Shown here: positions 38,071 through 44,950 of the stretch, in pieces
Layout: each line of letters begins with the position of its first letter
Position numbering within the stretch: the stretch's first letter is position 1
Assembly (NCBI GenBank): GCA_050949165.1
Contig: JBMNFF010000022.1
Coordinates: 1-52,385 of the forward strand
Direction: 5' to 3'
Source: DAIOXA01 sp050949165
Lineage (GTDB): Bacteria > Bacillota > Proteinivoracia > UBA4975
Length of the DNA: 52,385 nt
The notes under the pieces: model-generated
The model's database searches: none
Told to the model about the DNA's origin: nothing
Seen by the model: the letters and a program-made list of their open reading frames with translations, nothing else
Made by a program: the position numbers and the translations under genes

Positions 38071-38204
38071 GATTCTCCGCCCTCAGCGCCGATTAAAGCT
38101 GCCCTCTGGTTTCCGGGCATGACCGTCAGGGGGCCGGCGGCAGGCAGGATGAGCGCGCCCGACGGGACTATTTTCGTTGCAGCAATAAGGGGAATGGAGT
38201 TCAT
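38067..38204 (-). CDS. Small ORF (45 residues) overlapping the pseudouridine synthase start
   Basis: The frame MNSIPLIAATK...GAEGGES starts at an ATG at 38204 with a good ribosome site (GAGGTGA, 6 bases upstream) and ends in a TGA that overlaps the ATG of the next gene. Such an overlap is typical of translational coupling. The middle is hydrophobic (SGALILPAAGPLTVM) but too short to be a sure membrane helix. I recognise no family; it could be a real small protein or a leader peptide that tunes the synthase. Confidence 0.5.
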   Translation of the reverse strand: MNSIPLIAATKIVPSGALILPAAGPLTVMPGNQRAALIGAEGGES

Positions 38205-38288
38205 GCCATCACCTCATGTATAAAATACCATTACCGCCGGGCAAGGAAAAGTCCGGGAGTCTGGGGGGCGATCTCGGCCGTGCTTAGG

Positions 38289-38984
38289 CTAACCGTCCCG
38301 GGGCGGCGCCGGCTCCTCCCGGGTGGGCGTTGCTGAAGCAAGTCGCGCCCGGACGATCAGGCGTTGAGCAGCGGGGTCCTTGCCCACCCGCTGGCAGGTG
38401 GTCAGGGTCAGGGCCGGGTAGTCCAGGGGGGCGATTACCTCCACCTCGGAAGGCTCCACGATCCACACCCTCTCCACTTCATAAGTATAGCTGACTCCGG
38501 GGGCATGGAGAATTATCTCATCCCCCGGCTCCAGCTCATCCAGGTCCTGGAAATACCCCGCGGGGCCCCCTCGATGCCCGGCAATGAGGACATTGCCCGC
38601 CTCCCCGGGGAAGGCGCTCTGGGGGTAGTAGCTGGGGGGCTGGCTGAGCTTGCGGGCGAAGATGCCCATATCCTCTGTGGTCACCACCTGGACCTCCAGG
38701 CCAATGGCCGGTATCTCCAGTTTTGTGGGGGGCAGTTCCGTCCACTGGGGGAGCCTGGGCTCCCGGATGGGAGGGGGGTCGGGACGCAGGGGGAGATCCT
38801 GAAAAGTTGGGGAGATCGGGATTGCCGGATTGACCTCGTATTCCTGGAATTCCCGCTCCAGACGCTGTTGTTCCCTTCCGCTTTGGACTTTCAACCAGAG
38901 AGGGTAGCCGGCAACGACGGCGCCGGCAAGGATAAGGATGATGGCGATAGCACGGAAAATATGATGTCGGGGCAAGATTATCAC
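38289..38984 (-). CDS. Sortase (class D/E-like)
   Basis: The 231-residue product has an N-terminal signal anchor (about 10-30), a proline-rich linker, and a sortase beta-barrel from about 85. The catalytic triad is visible: His137 in AGHRGG, Cys197 in TLTTCQ and Arg208 in QRLIVRA. TLTTC and the short size fit class D/E housekeeping-like enzymes. It cleaves an LPxTG-like signal and links the protein to peptidoglycan. The gene just upstream in the transcript encodes a protein ending in LPVTG, the obvious substrate. The start is GTG at 38984; a TTG three codons later (38975) is better spaced from GGTGAT and may be the true one. Confidence 0.92.
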   Translation of the reverse strand: MIILPRHHIFRAIAIILILAGAVVAGYPLWLKVQSGREQQRLEREFQEYEVNPAIPISPTFQDLPLRPDPPPIREPRLPQWTELPPTKLEIPAIGLEVQVVTTEDMGIFARKLSQPPSYYPQSAFPGEAGNVLIAGHRGGPAGYFQDLDELEPGDEIILHAPGVSYTYEVERVWIVEPSEVEVIAPLDYPALTLTTCQRVGKDPAAQRLIVRARLASATPTREEPAPPRDG

Positions 38985-39001
38985 CGCCTAAAAACTGCTA
39001 T

Positions 39002-39027
39002 GAAAAGCCGGGTCATCCGGCCCGGCT
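39002..39027 (-). terminator. Weak terminator/attenuator between substrate and sortase genes
   Basis: Seven-bp stem AGCCGGG/CCCGGCT with an 8-nt loop and only TTTCA after it on the minus strand. It lies just past the LPxTG gene stop and may lower sortase expression relative to its substrate. Confidence 0.5.
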
Positions 39028-39032
39028 ATTGG

Positions 39033-40613
39033 CTAGCTTAACTTGCGGACGGCCAAAGCTCCCGCCGCCATCATGGCCAATCCCAGGGGAATCAGCCAAT
39101 CGATATTTGTTCCGGTTACCGGGAGCTGGGGCTCAGGTTCCGGCTCGGGTTCTGGTTCCGGTTCCGGTTCAGGCTCTGGCTCTGGCTCGGGCTCAGGTTC
39201 GGGCTCCGGCTCAGGATCGGGCTCGGGTATTTCTACCCGGGCAAAATTCGCTACCAGAATTGTATCTTCCGCCGGCATGACATATGTGAAGCTGCGGCTG
39301 TAGCTGACCACCACTCCATCCAAGGTCCAGCTCACGAACCTGTAACCGGTTCTGGGCACCGCGGTTACGGTAACATGGGCCCCGTCTGCATAAGGACCGG
39401 CATCGGTGTCATCCCGCACCGTTCCCCCGGCTGTAGGGTTGGCCTGAAGGGTCAAGGTAAAGACCTTGGAAGGCTCGGGCTCCTCTTCAAAGTGCGCGAC
39501 CAGGGTAAGGTCATAATCCGGCATGGCAAAGGTATAGACAGGCTCGGTACTTAAATAGCCGTTATCTACGGCAAATAAGGCGGGAGCATCCTCCTCTGTC
39601 CAGCCCACAAAGCGGTAGCCTGGGTTGGCTGTCGCTTCAACCGTAACCTCTTCTCCTGCCTCATACGGTCCGTCGGTTACGGCAGCTGCGCTGCCTGCCC
39701 CCTCGGGGTGCACCTTGAGGGTTAAGGTATGGAGTTCTGGCAGAACTTCTTCCTCAAAATTGGCTACCAGGGTGATATCTGCAGCCGGCATGGCAAAGCT
39801 GTAATCCGGGTCGGTGCTTTGCTCATTCTCATCCAGGGTCCAGTTCACGAACTTAAAGCCTTCATTTGCCACCGCACTTACGCTTACCTGGGCGCCTTCC
39901 TCGAATGGACCAGGGCCGGTGTTGCAGGTTGCTGTACCAGCCATAATTGGGTTAACCTGGAGTTCAAGGGCATACAGCATTGGCTCCTCTTGACCGAGGC
40001 AATCCAACCCGTACCAATCGCGATTAGGCACGCTGTTTTTATTTTTGCCCGTGGCCAGGATGAAGGGTTGGTCGGCGGGAAGGCAGTCTTTGGGAACCTT
40101 CCAGCGCACCAATTTCTCGCCATTGTCTACCTCATAAAACTCTGGGGATGTGCTGCTAAATAGAGCTTCCCCGTGGGAGTGACCGTTTCTGACTGCGAAT
40201 ACCACAACTTCATAGAAGTGATTTTTTCCTTGTTTGTTAATCCTGAGCCCCGCAGCAAGGGCAGCATTATTAAAGTTGCCCCTTGGATCGGGGGTCGCGC
40301 CGGGGGGAAAGAAGAGGGCCATCCAGTTATAGTTATTGCTATTTGGATCTACCTTCCCCGCCACCCTGAGCTCGAAGTAGACATAGGCTTCGTCCTGGGC
40401 ATATCGCGCAGGGGCGTTTTCCTGATCGCCTACAATGTCCAAGCTGGCTTCAGGTATATTTCTTCCCAAGGGGTCTTTATCTCGCTCAGCAGTATCTGCC
40501 CCTGCCACCCTTTGCCAGGCCAATTGGTCCCAAGAACCTGCGTCGGCAAATGTCAGTCCCATCGGCAGGATCAAGAGCAGGACGGTAAAGACCGTCAAGA
40601 ACTTTTGACGCAT
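39033..40613 (-). CDS. LPxTG-anchored surface protein with InlB-type repeats
   Basis: The 526-residue product has a signal peptide (about 1-24) and an N-terminal beta-rich domain (about 25-215) like sugar-binding CBM9/DOMON-type folds (YVYFELRVAGK). Three repeats of about 75-80 residues of the divergent InlB B-repeat type follow (GYRFVGWT/GYRFVSWT, then YTFAMPxxDxTLVAxFEEE). A (Pro-Glu)n stalk of about 18 dipeptides comes next. The C-terminus is a full sorting signal: LPVTG at about 497-501, a hydrophobic helix and a RKLS tail. It would be covalently fixed by the sortase encoded 48 nt downstream. AGGAGGTGAG before the ATG gives a strong start. The function of the N-terminal domain is unknown. 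Confidence 0.9.
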   Translation of the reverse strand: MRQKFLTVFTVLLLILPMGLTFADAGSWDQLAWQRVAGADTAERDKDPLGRNIPEASLDIVGDQENAPARYAQDEAYVYFELRVAGKVDPNSNNYNWMALFFPPGATPDPRGNFNNAALAAGLRINKQGKNHFYEVVVFAVRNGHSHGEALFSSTSPEFYEVDNGEKLVRWKVPKDCLPADQPFILATGKNKNSVPNRDWYGLDCLGQEEPMLYALELQVNPIMAGTATCNTGPGPFEEGAQVSVSAVANEGFKFVNWTLDENEQSTDPDYSFAMPAADITLVANFEEEVLPELHTLTLKVHPEGAGSAAAVTDGPYEAGEEVTVEATANPGYRFVGWTEEDAPALFAVDNGYLSTEPVYTFAMPDYDLTLVAHFEEEPEPSKVFTLTLQANPTAGGTVRDDTDAGPYADGAHVTVTAVPRTGYRFVSWTLDGVVVSYSRSFTYVMPAEDTILVANFARVEIPEPDPEPEPEPEPEPEPEPEPEPEPEPEPEPEPQLPVTGTNIDWLIPLGLAMMAAGALAVRKLS

Positions 40614-40696
40614 TCCTTCTCACCTCCTTCCCGGTTTAAATGCGTAGTATGTCTATTGGGCCGCCGGTTATTCCATTTATTGGCTCGATGGAATAG

Positions 40697-40726
40697 TTTA
40701 TGATGGGCGGTGAGAAAAAATGCCAA
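40697..40726 (-). promoter_or_regulatory. Candidate promoter of the LPxTG-sortase unit
   Basis: TTGGCA (40721-40726) and CATAAA (40697-40702) with an 18-nt spacer on the minus strand. The -35 box overlaps the end of the U-tract of the preceding terminator. Confidence 0.4.
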
Positions 40727-40758
40727 AAAAAATCCACCCCCGCAAGGCGAGGGTGGAT
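40725..40758 (-). terminator. Terminator after the CWB2 beta-helix gene
   Basis: Stem of about 11 bp (ATCCACCCTCGC / GCGGGGGTGGAT with one mismatch) with a short loop, then eight T on the minus strand. Confidence 0.9.
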
Positions 40759-40770
40759 ATATTGAGGACT

Positions 40771-43700
40771 CTATTCTTTATCTGATGCTATCTCGCTGAC
40801 TACCATGAAGTACTCATTTCCGCTGTAGGTTACCTCGTCCGCGAACACCAGCTCCTGGGAATAGTATTCGCTCCAGAAGAAGATCAGGGCGTTGGCGAAG
40901 GACAGGTAGTTTTCATTGACGGCCACATTCCTGGCCCAGACTTCTATGCTCACAGCCGCTTCGGCAATATCTGTCAGGTAGTTATTGCTGAAGGTCACGT
41001 CTTCGCCCCTGGTGATGTAGAGGGCGGTGTGGAGGAAGCGGAAGATATTGCCCTGAACTATGACATTGCTGGGTGTTCCAGCTCCCAGGGCAATGGCATT
41101 GGCCCGGCCGTCACCCATGAACAAGTTGTTGACGATAACCACATCGTCGGCATTGGCGATCTGCACCATGACGCCGGCGCCTTCCCGGGCGAAGAAGAAG
41201 CCCTGGAGGGTAACTCCCGAGGCATTGACCCGGAAGGTGCCGGTAACTTCGGGAAGGTTTACCCCGGTCAGAGTCAAGTTGGCAGCCGCGATGACGACAT
41301 CCTCAGCATAGGCGCCTTCATGAACGAAGATTTCTGCTGCCGCGCCATCTTCCACTGCTTCCACGGCAGCCTGGATGCTCATGCCCGCGAAGACATAGAA
41401 TTCGCTTGCCTCCAGGTTGCTGATGACGGTGAGCTTTTCGGCGGCGGCTTGGGCCTTCTCAAGGGCATCGAAGTAGAAGGTGAATTGGGGCTTGGCGACA
41501 TCGGCGGCTACATACTGCACCCCGCTCTCGCTGAGGTCTGCCTCGAATTCGCCGTCGCCTTCGGTGTAAATGACATCGTAGGCATTGCCTGCGCCGATGA
41601 AGATCCCCTTGCCGGATTCGTAGACAGCGATGCTGCCCCAGGCGTTATTGGTGAAGGAGGAGTTGGTGACGGTGACATCCTCGCAATCTGTCATGGCCAG
41701 GCCGACGCCGTAGACGGTCCCGTCTACACTGACGTTTTCCACAGTTGCGCCGGTCACTTTGTTGAGGTCGAGACCGGTATGGTAGGAGTCCTTGACGGTG
41801 ACATTTGTGAAAGAGACGTTCTTGGAATCCTCAACCTTGAACCCGTAGGTATGGGGAGTATTCTGGGCAGGGGCGATGAAGGTGAAGTTGCTGAAGCTGA
41901 CGTCGTCGGCCTTGACATAGATACCGTAGGCGGTGTACAGGCTGGCGTCGATGACGACGGTTTCCTCATCCGCCCCCGCCAGGTTGATGCTCTTGGCGAT
42001 GTTCAGGTGGCCGGTGTGGACGCCGGGGGCCAGGAAGATGGTATCGCCTGCTGCGGCGGCGGTGATGGCGGCCTGAACGGTGTCATAGCCCTTTTTCTGC
42101 TCCTGGTTCCAGGCCTTGGGCTGAATGGCGCTGACATCGCCGGTGAGGTTGGTGTTTTCAACCGTTATCTCCCGACCGTCCTTCAGCACCACTTTGATGA
42201 CGGCCTTGTCGGGGACATCCAGGAGTTCGCCCTGCCACTGGCCCAGGTTCCAGTACTCCTCGGTGTAGCCTGCAAATTCGGCATAGACATTAAAGGGAGA
42301 GGTGTGCTGGAGATCCTCCAGGGCAAACAGGGCTTCGGTGGCGGTGTTGGTCATCAGGACTCTTTCGCCCTTGAGGAGACTTACTTCCACAGCGGTCAGG
42401 TCTGCCGGGGTGAGGCCTTCGGTGAGGCGGAAGCCCACCGAGTAGCCCAGGTAGTTCTTGCTCTCATCCCGGGTGACGGAGAAGTTCTCCGGCACCACGC
42501 CGGCGGTGGTGCTGAAATTGAAGGTCTCAGAAGTCACCACTTCTCCCTCGGACTTGAGGGTGACAGAGGCGGTGAAGCTGGCGGCTTCGGCGGCGGTGAA
42601 GCGAATGTGGGTGGTGACATCCCAATCGGGGGTGATGGCGAAGCCGCCTTGGGGGCCAAAGTGGCCCTTCAGGGGCAGGACCTTCCACTCTTCGCCGTCC
42701 TGGTATTCCAGAACGCCCTGGCCGCCGGTAATTTCATATTCCAGGGCGCCGAAGAGGTCGGCGACACCCTTGCCGTCGCCCTTGAGGTTGACGGTAAATT
42801 CGGTTGGCTGCTTGACAGCCACCGAGGTGGGTCCGCTGATGGTCAAGGTGTATCCCGAGGTGTTGCTGAGCAGCTCCTCGATTTCCCTGAGGACTTCCTC
42901 GCTTACCGAGCCTGTGCCGCCCAGGGCGCAGACGGACTTGACCCTGTTGGCCACCAGGAAGTCGGATATGTCATCGGTCAGAATGCGGTCGACCAGGAGC
43001 AAGCCGGCGCCCTCTTTCGCGGCCAGGACAGAGCCGGTAATGGCATCGGCAAAGTTCCAGCCGGTGCTCAGGTAAAAGTGGTCGGCCTGGACCTGGAAAT
43101 GTTCCGCCAGGGCCACCGAAGTGGCAAACCTGTTGGCGCCCTTGACCCGGATGGGCTCGGGCAATTCGGCCAGGACGGAATCGGCGATGGCGCCGGTCCC
43201 GCCCACGACAATTGTGTTCTTGACCCCCAGTCCCTTGAGGGCGTCCTTGGTCTCCTGGGGCAGGGCGGCCTTATCTGTGAGGAGGATGGGGTAGCCTGCT
43301 GCTGCCGCATAGGAGGCGGCGGCCAGGGCGTCGGGGAAGTTGCTGCCATAGGCGATGACGGCGGTATCCACGCCATTGGGCGCCACTTTGCCGGCGACGG
43401 CGGCGGCGGTGCCGTGGCGGTTGGCGCCCCTTACCCTCTCGACATTCAGGCCCAGATCTGCCAGTTGATCTTCCACCGCCTGGGCTACGGCGGCGGCGCC
43501 GCCGAGGATTATGACATTCTTCGCTTCCAGGCGCTCCAGTTCAGCCTGGGTTGCCGGATGGAGGGAGTCGGGCCTGGTAAGGAGTATGGGCGCATCCTCT
43601 TTAAAGGCCAGGGAAACGCCGGCCAGGGCGTCGGCATACTGATCTCCCCGGGCCAGGACCACTGTCTCGGCTTTTTCCCAGCCGGCCTGGCTGATGGCCG

Positions 43701-43827
43701 CGGCGGTGTGGTAGCGGTCGCTGCCGCTGAGGCGCTCGGGCCGGCCTGCCGCCAGGGCTGAATAGGGAAAGACAGATAAGAACAGGACAAAAGCCAGGAA
43801 TGCTGCAATATAACGGCTAAACTTCAT
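40771..43827 (-). CDS. CWB2-anchored surface protein with right-handed beta-helix
   Basis: The intact 1018-residue protein has a signal peptide (about 1-26), three CWB2 repeats (about 32-325; GSDRYHTAAAIS, ARGDQYADALAG, LGGTGSVSEE), Ig-like and linker domains (about 330-560), and two parallel beta-helix blocks (about 575-745 and 825-1010). The blocks show NosD/pectate-lyase-like coils (DTIFLAPGVHTGHLNIAKSI, VIVNNLFMGD, VTFSNNYLTD). Beta-helices of this type bind or cleave polysaccharide; I see no clear catalytic triad, so binding is likelier. AGGGGGTAA lies about 12 bases before the ATG. A leader with three hairpins precedes it. Being intact, it contrasts with the frameshifted CWB2 genes. Confidence 0.9.
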   Translation of the reverse strand: MKFSRYIAAFLAFVLFLSVFPYSALAAGRPERLSGSDRYHTAAAISQAGWEKAETVVLARGDQYADALAGVSLAFKEDAPILLTRPDSLHPATQAELERLEAKNVIILGGAAAVAQAVEDQLADLGLNVERVRGANRHGTAAAVAGKVAPNGVDTAVIAYGSNFPDALAAASYAAAAGYPILLTDKAALPQETKDALKGLGVKNTIVVGGTGAIADSVLAELPEPIRVKGANRFATSVALAEHFQVQADHFYLSTGWNFADAITGSVLAAKEGAGLLLVDRILTDDISDFLVANRVKSVCALGGTGSVSEEVLREIEELLSNTSGYTLTISGPTSVAVKQPTEFTVNLKGDGKGVADLFGALEYEITGGQGVLEYQDGEEWKVLPLKGHFGPQGGFAITPDWDVTTHIRFTAAEAASFTASVTLKSEGEVVTSETFNFSTTAGVVPENFSVTRDESKNYLGYSVGFRLTEGLTPADLTAVEVSLLKGERVLMTNTATEALFALEDLQHTSPFNVYAEFAGYTEEYWNLGQWQGELLDVPDKAVIKVVLKDGREITVENTNLTGDVSAIQPKAWNQEQKKGYDTVQAAITAAAAGDTIFLAPGVHTGHLNIAKSINLAGADEETVVIDASLYTAYGIYVKADDVSFSNFTFIAPAQNTPHTYGFKVEDSKNVSFTNVTVKDSYHTGLDLNKVTGATVENVSVDGTVYGVGLAMTDCEDVTVTNSSFTNNAWGSIAVYESGKGIFIGAGNAYDVIYTEGDGEFEADLSESGVQYVAADVAKPQFTFYFDALEKAQAAAEKLTVISNLEASEFYVFAGMSIQAAVEAVEDGAAAEIFVHEGAYAEDVVIAAANLTLTGVNLPEVTGTFRVNASGVTLQGFFFAREGAGVMVQIANADDVVIVNNLFMGDGRANAIALGAGTPSNVIVQGNIFRFLHTALYITRGEDVTFSNNYLTDIAEAAVSIEVWARNVAVNENYLSFANALIFFWSEYYSQELVFADEVTYSGNEYFMVVSEIASDKE

Positions 43828-44097
43828 AAGATGTTTTACCCCCTGTTATGTTTTTGATACTTGATTCAGAGCAATGAGAATCCGCCCCCACCTCCTGACA
43901 AATTACATTGCTGTAATTTATTTACAGCAATGGAGCCAGAGATTACCCTCCCCGCGGAGGGTTTGGCAATCCAGGCAAAATATGTTTTGCCTATTCCTAA
44001 TTTCTCTATGCGCCGGCCGTACCCTCTATGTAAATAATGGCATACCTGGTGGGACAAGGAAGAAGCTCCTTGGGGGTTGGTGGGCGCCGGCGCCAAA
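43828..44097 (-). promoter_or_regulatory. Multi-hairpin leader of the CWB2 beta-helix gene
   Basis: No gene is visible in these 270 nt. Three perfect inverted repeats follow each other on the minus strand: GGCAAAA/TTTTGCC (43974-43991, 4-nt loop), CCCTCC/GGAGGG (43946-43961, 4-nt loop) and an 11-bp one, CATTGCTGTAA/TTACAGCAATG (43906-43932, 5-nt loop). None has a U-tract, so they are not ordinary terminators. I looked for c-di-GMP, preQ1 and cobalamin riboswitch signatures and found none. Confidence 0.5.
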
Positions 44098-44124
44098 AGA
44101 AAAAGTCTGCCTTTGACAGCAGAC
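44098..44124 (-). terminator. Terminator after the FmdB-type gene
   Basis: Stem GTCTGC/GCAGAC with an 8-nt loop, followed by TTTTTCTTTT on the minus strand, 3 nt past the stop. Confidence 0.85.
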
Positions 44125-44127
44125 CGT

Positions 44128-44334
44128 TTAGCAGTTACTGCAGCTTCCGCCGGTGCAGCCGGAACATTTATCCTGGCCGCCCTTGACGCCGGGGGCGGCG
44201 AAGCCCGAGACCAGTCGCCGCAGGCCGCGCTTGCCACAGCGGGGGCAGACCAGATCCTTGCCGGTCTCTCCCATCTTGCACAGTTGCTCCAGTTTGCCCC
44301 CGCATTCCTTGCAGGCAAACTCATAGATAGGCAT
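44128..44334 (-). CDS. FmdB-family small zinc-ribbon protein
   Basis: The 68-residue product begins MPIYEFACKECGG, the start of almost all FmdB/PF09723 proteins. A second knuckle CPRCGK completes one zinc ribbon, and a Cys-rich Gly tail (CSGCTGGSCSNC) follows. The family is widespread and often called a putative regulator; the exact role is unknown. The GAGGTGA site and the ATG at 44334 are clear. It is divergent from the queT-like gene, with which it seems to share a promoter region. Confidence 0.88.
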   Translation of the reverse strand: MPIYEFACKECGGKLEQLCKMGETGKDLVCPRCGKRGLRRLVSGFAAPGVKGGQDKCSGCTGGSCSNC

Positions 44335-44384
44335 GGAATATCACCTCGTGTTTCATTATAATGGATGAGACCATGTATTCGCAA
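44334..44384. promoter_or_regulatory. Bidirectional promoter between fmdB-like and queT-like genes
   Basis: The palindrome CATTATAATG (44354-44363) supplies a TATAAT on both strands. On the plus strand TGGAAT (44334-44339) lies 17 nt from TATAAT (44357-44362). On the minus strand TTGCGA (44379-44384) lies 18 nt from TATAAT (44355-44360). The fmdB-like leader would then be only about 14 nt and still include its ribosome site. Confidence 0.5.
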
Positions 44385-44402
44385 TATAAGGGAGTTGTCG
44401 GC

Positions 44403-44915
44403 ATGGATAAGGACTTGACGCGAATGCTAACCCGCGGCGGCGTGATTGCGGCATTATACGTCCTCTTGACGGCGCCCCTGGGGCAGCTGGGGTATGGGAT
44501 TATCCTGGGGCCCTTTACAATTCAGTTTCGACCGGCGGAGGCCCTGACCGTCCTGCCCGTCCTCTTCCCCGAAGCTGTCCCCGCCGTATTTATCGGGGTC
44601 CTGGTGGCCAACCTCATTTCCCAGTTTGGCTGGGTTGATGTGCTCTGCGGCAGCCTCATCACCCTTGTCGCCGCAATTGTAACCAGGAAAACCCGGGGCA
44701 GCATTATCGCCTGGCTCAGCCCCGTCGTCTTTAACGCCCTCCTGGTCAGCCTGTACGTGGCCTGGTTCATCGCCGGCGAATGGGGAACCAGGGCGTGGTG
44801 GCTGGCCTATGTGCAAAATGCGGCGTCCATCGGCATCAGTCAGGCCCTGGTGGTATTCGGCCTGGGAATCCCCCTGGTGGCAACCATCCGCAAGGTGCTC
44901 TTAAAGGAATACTGA
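44403..44915 (+). CDS. queT: QueT-family membrane protein (queuosine-precursor ECF transporter S component)
   Basis: The 170-residue protein has about five to six hydrophobic helices and the family core FRPAEALTVLPVLFPEAVP followed by GVLVANLIS. QueT proteins are substrate-binding S components of energy-coupling-factor transporters for queuosine precursors. No EcfA/EcfT genes are nearby, so it would use a shared module. The start is the ATG at 44403 with AGGGAG 8-9 bases upstream; an earlier in-frame ATG at 44361 lies on the -10 box and is unlikely. This is the only plus-strand gene in the window and ends at a terminator shared with the convergent protease gene. No preQ1 riboswitch is visible in its short leader. 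Confidence 0.88.
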   Translation: MDKDLTRMLTRGGVIAALYVLLTAPLGQLGYGIILGPFTIQFRPAEALTVLPVLFPEAVPAVFIGVLVANLISQFGWVDVLCGSLITLVAAIVTRKTRGSIIAWLSPVVFNALLVSLYVAWFIAGEWGTRAWWLAYVQNAASIGISQALVVFGLGIPLVATIRKVLLKEY

Positions 44916-44921
44916 AAGGAG

Positions 44922-44950
44922 AAAGGACCCCGCAGGGTCCTTTCATTTTT
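44922..44950 (+). terminator. Convergent terminator between queT-like and protease genes
   Basis: Perfect 9-bp stem AAAGGACCC/GGGTCCTTT with a 4-nt loop and CATTTTT tail on the plus strand. On the minus strand it starts just after the protease stop codon and is followed by CTCCTTTC, so it may also act, more weakly, in that direction. Confidence 0.85.

Noticed and set aside
41029..43761. Long plus-strand ORF (910 codons) antisense to the CWB2 beta-helix gene
   Set aside because: The minus-strand gene has a signal peptide and clear domains. The antisense frame is a by-product of high GC and Ala/Gly/Val-rich coding.
43828..44097. Cyclic-di-GMP riboswitch in surface-gene leaders
   Set aside because: I looked for the GEMM core (GACGCAAAGC with a GGTAGC/GGTTACC receptor) in the main leaders and did not find it.
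44335..44402. preQ1 riboswitch before the queT-like gene
   Set aside because: The leader of about 35 nt lacks the preQ1-I stem and A-rich tail.
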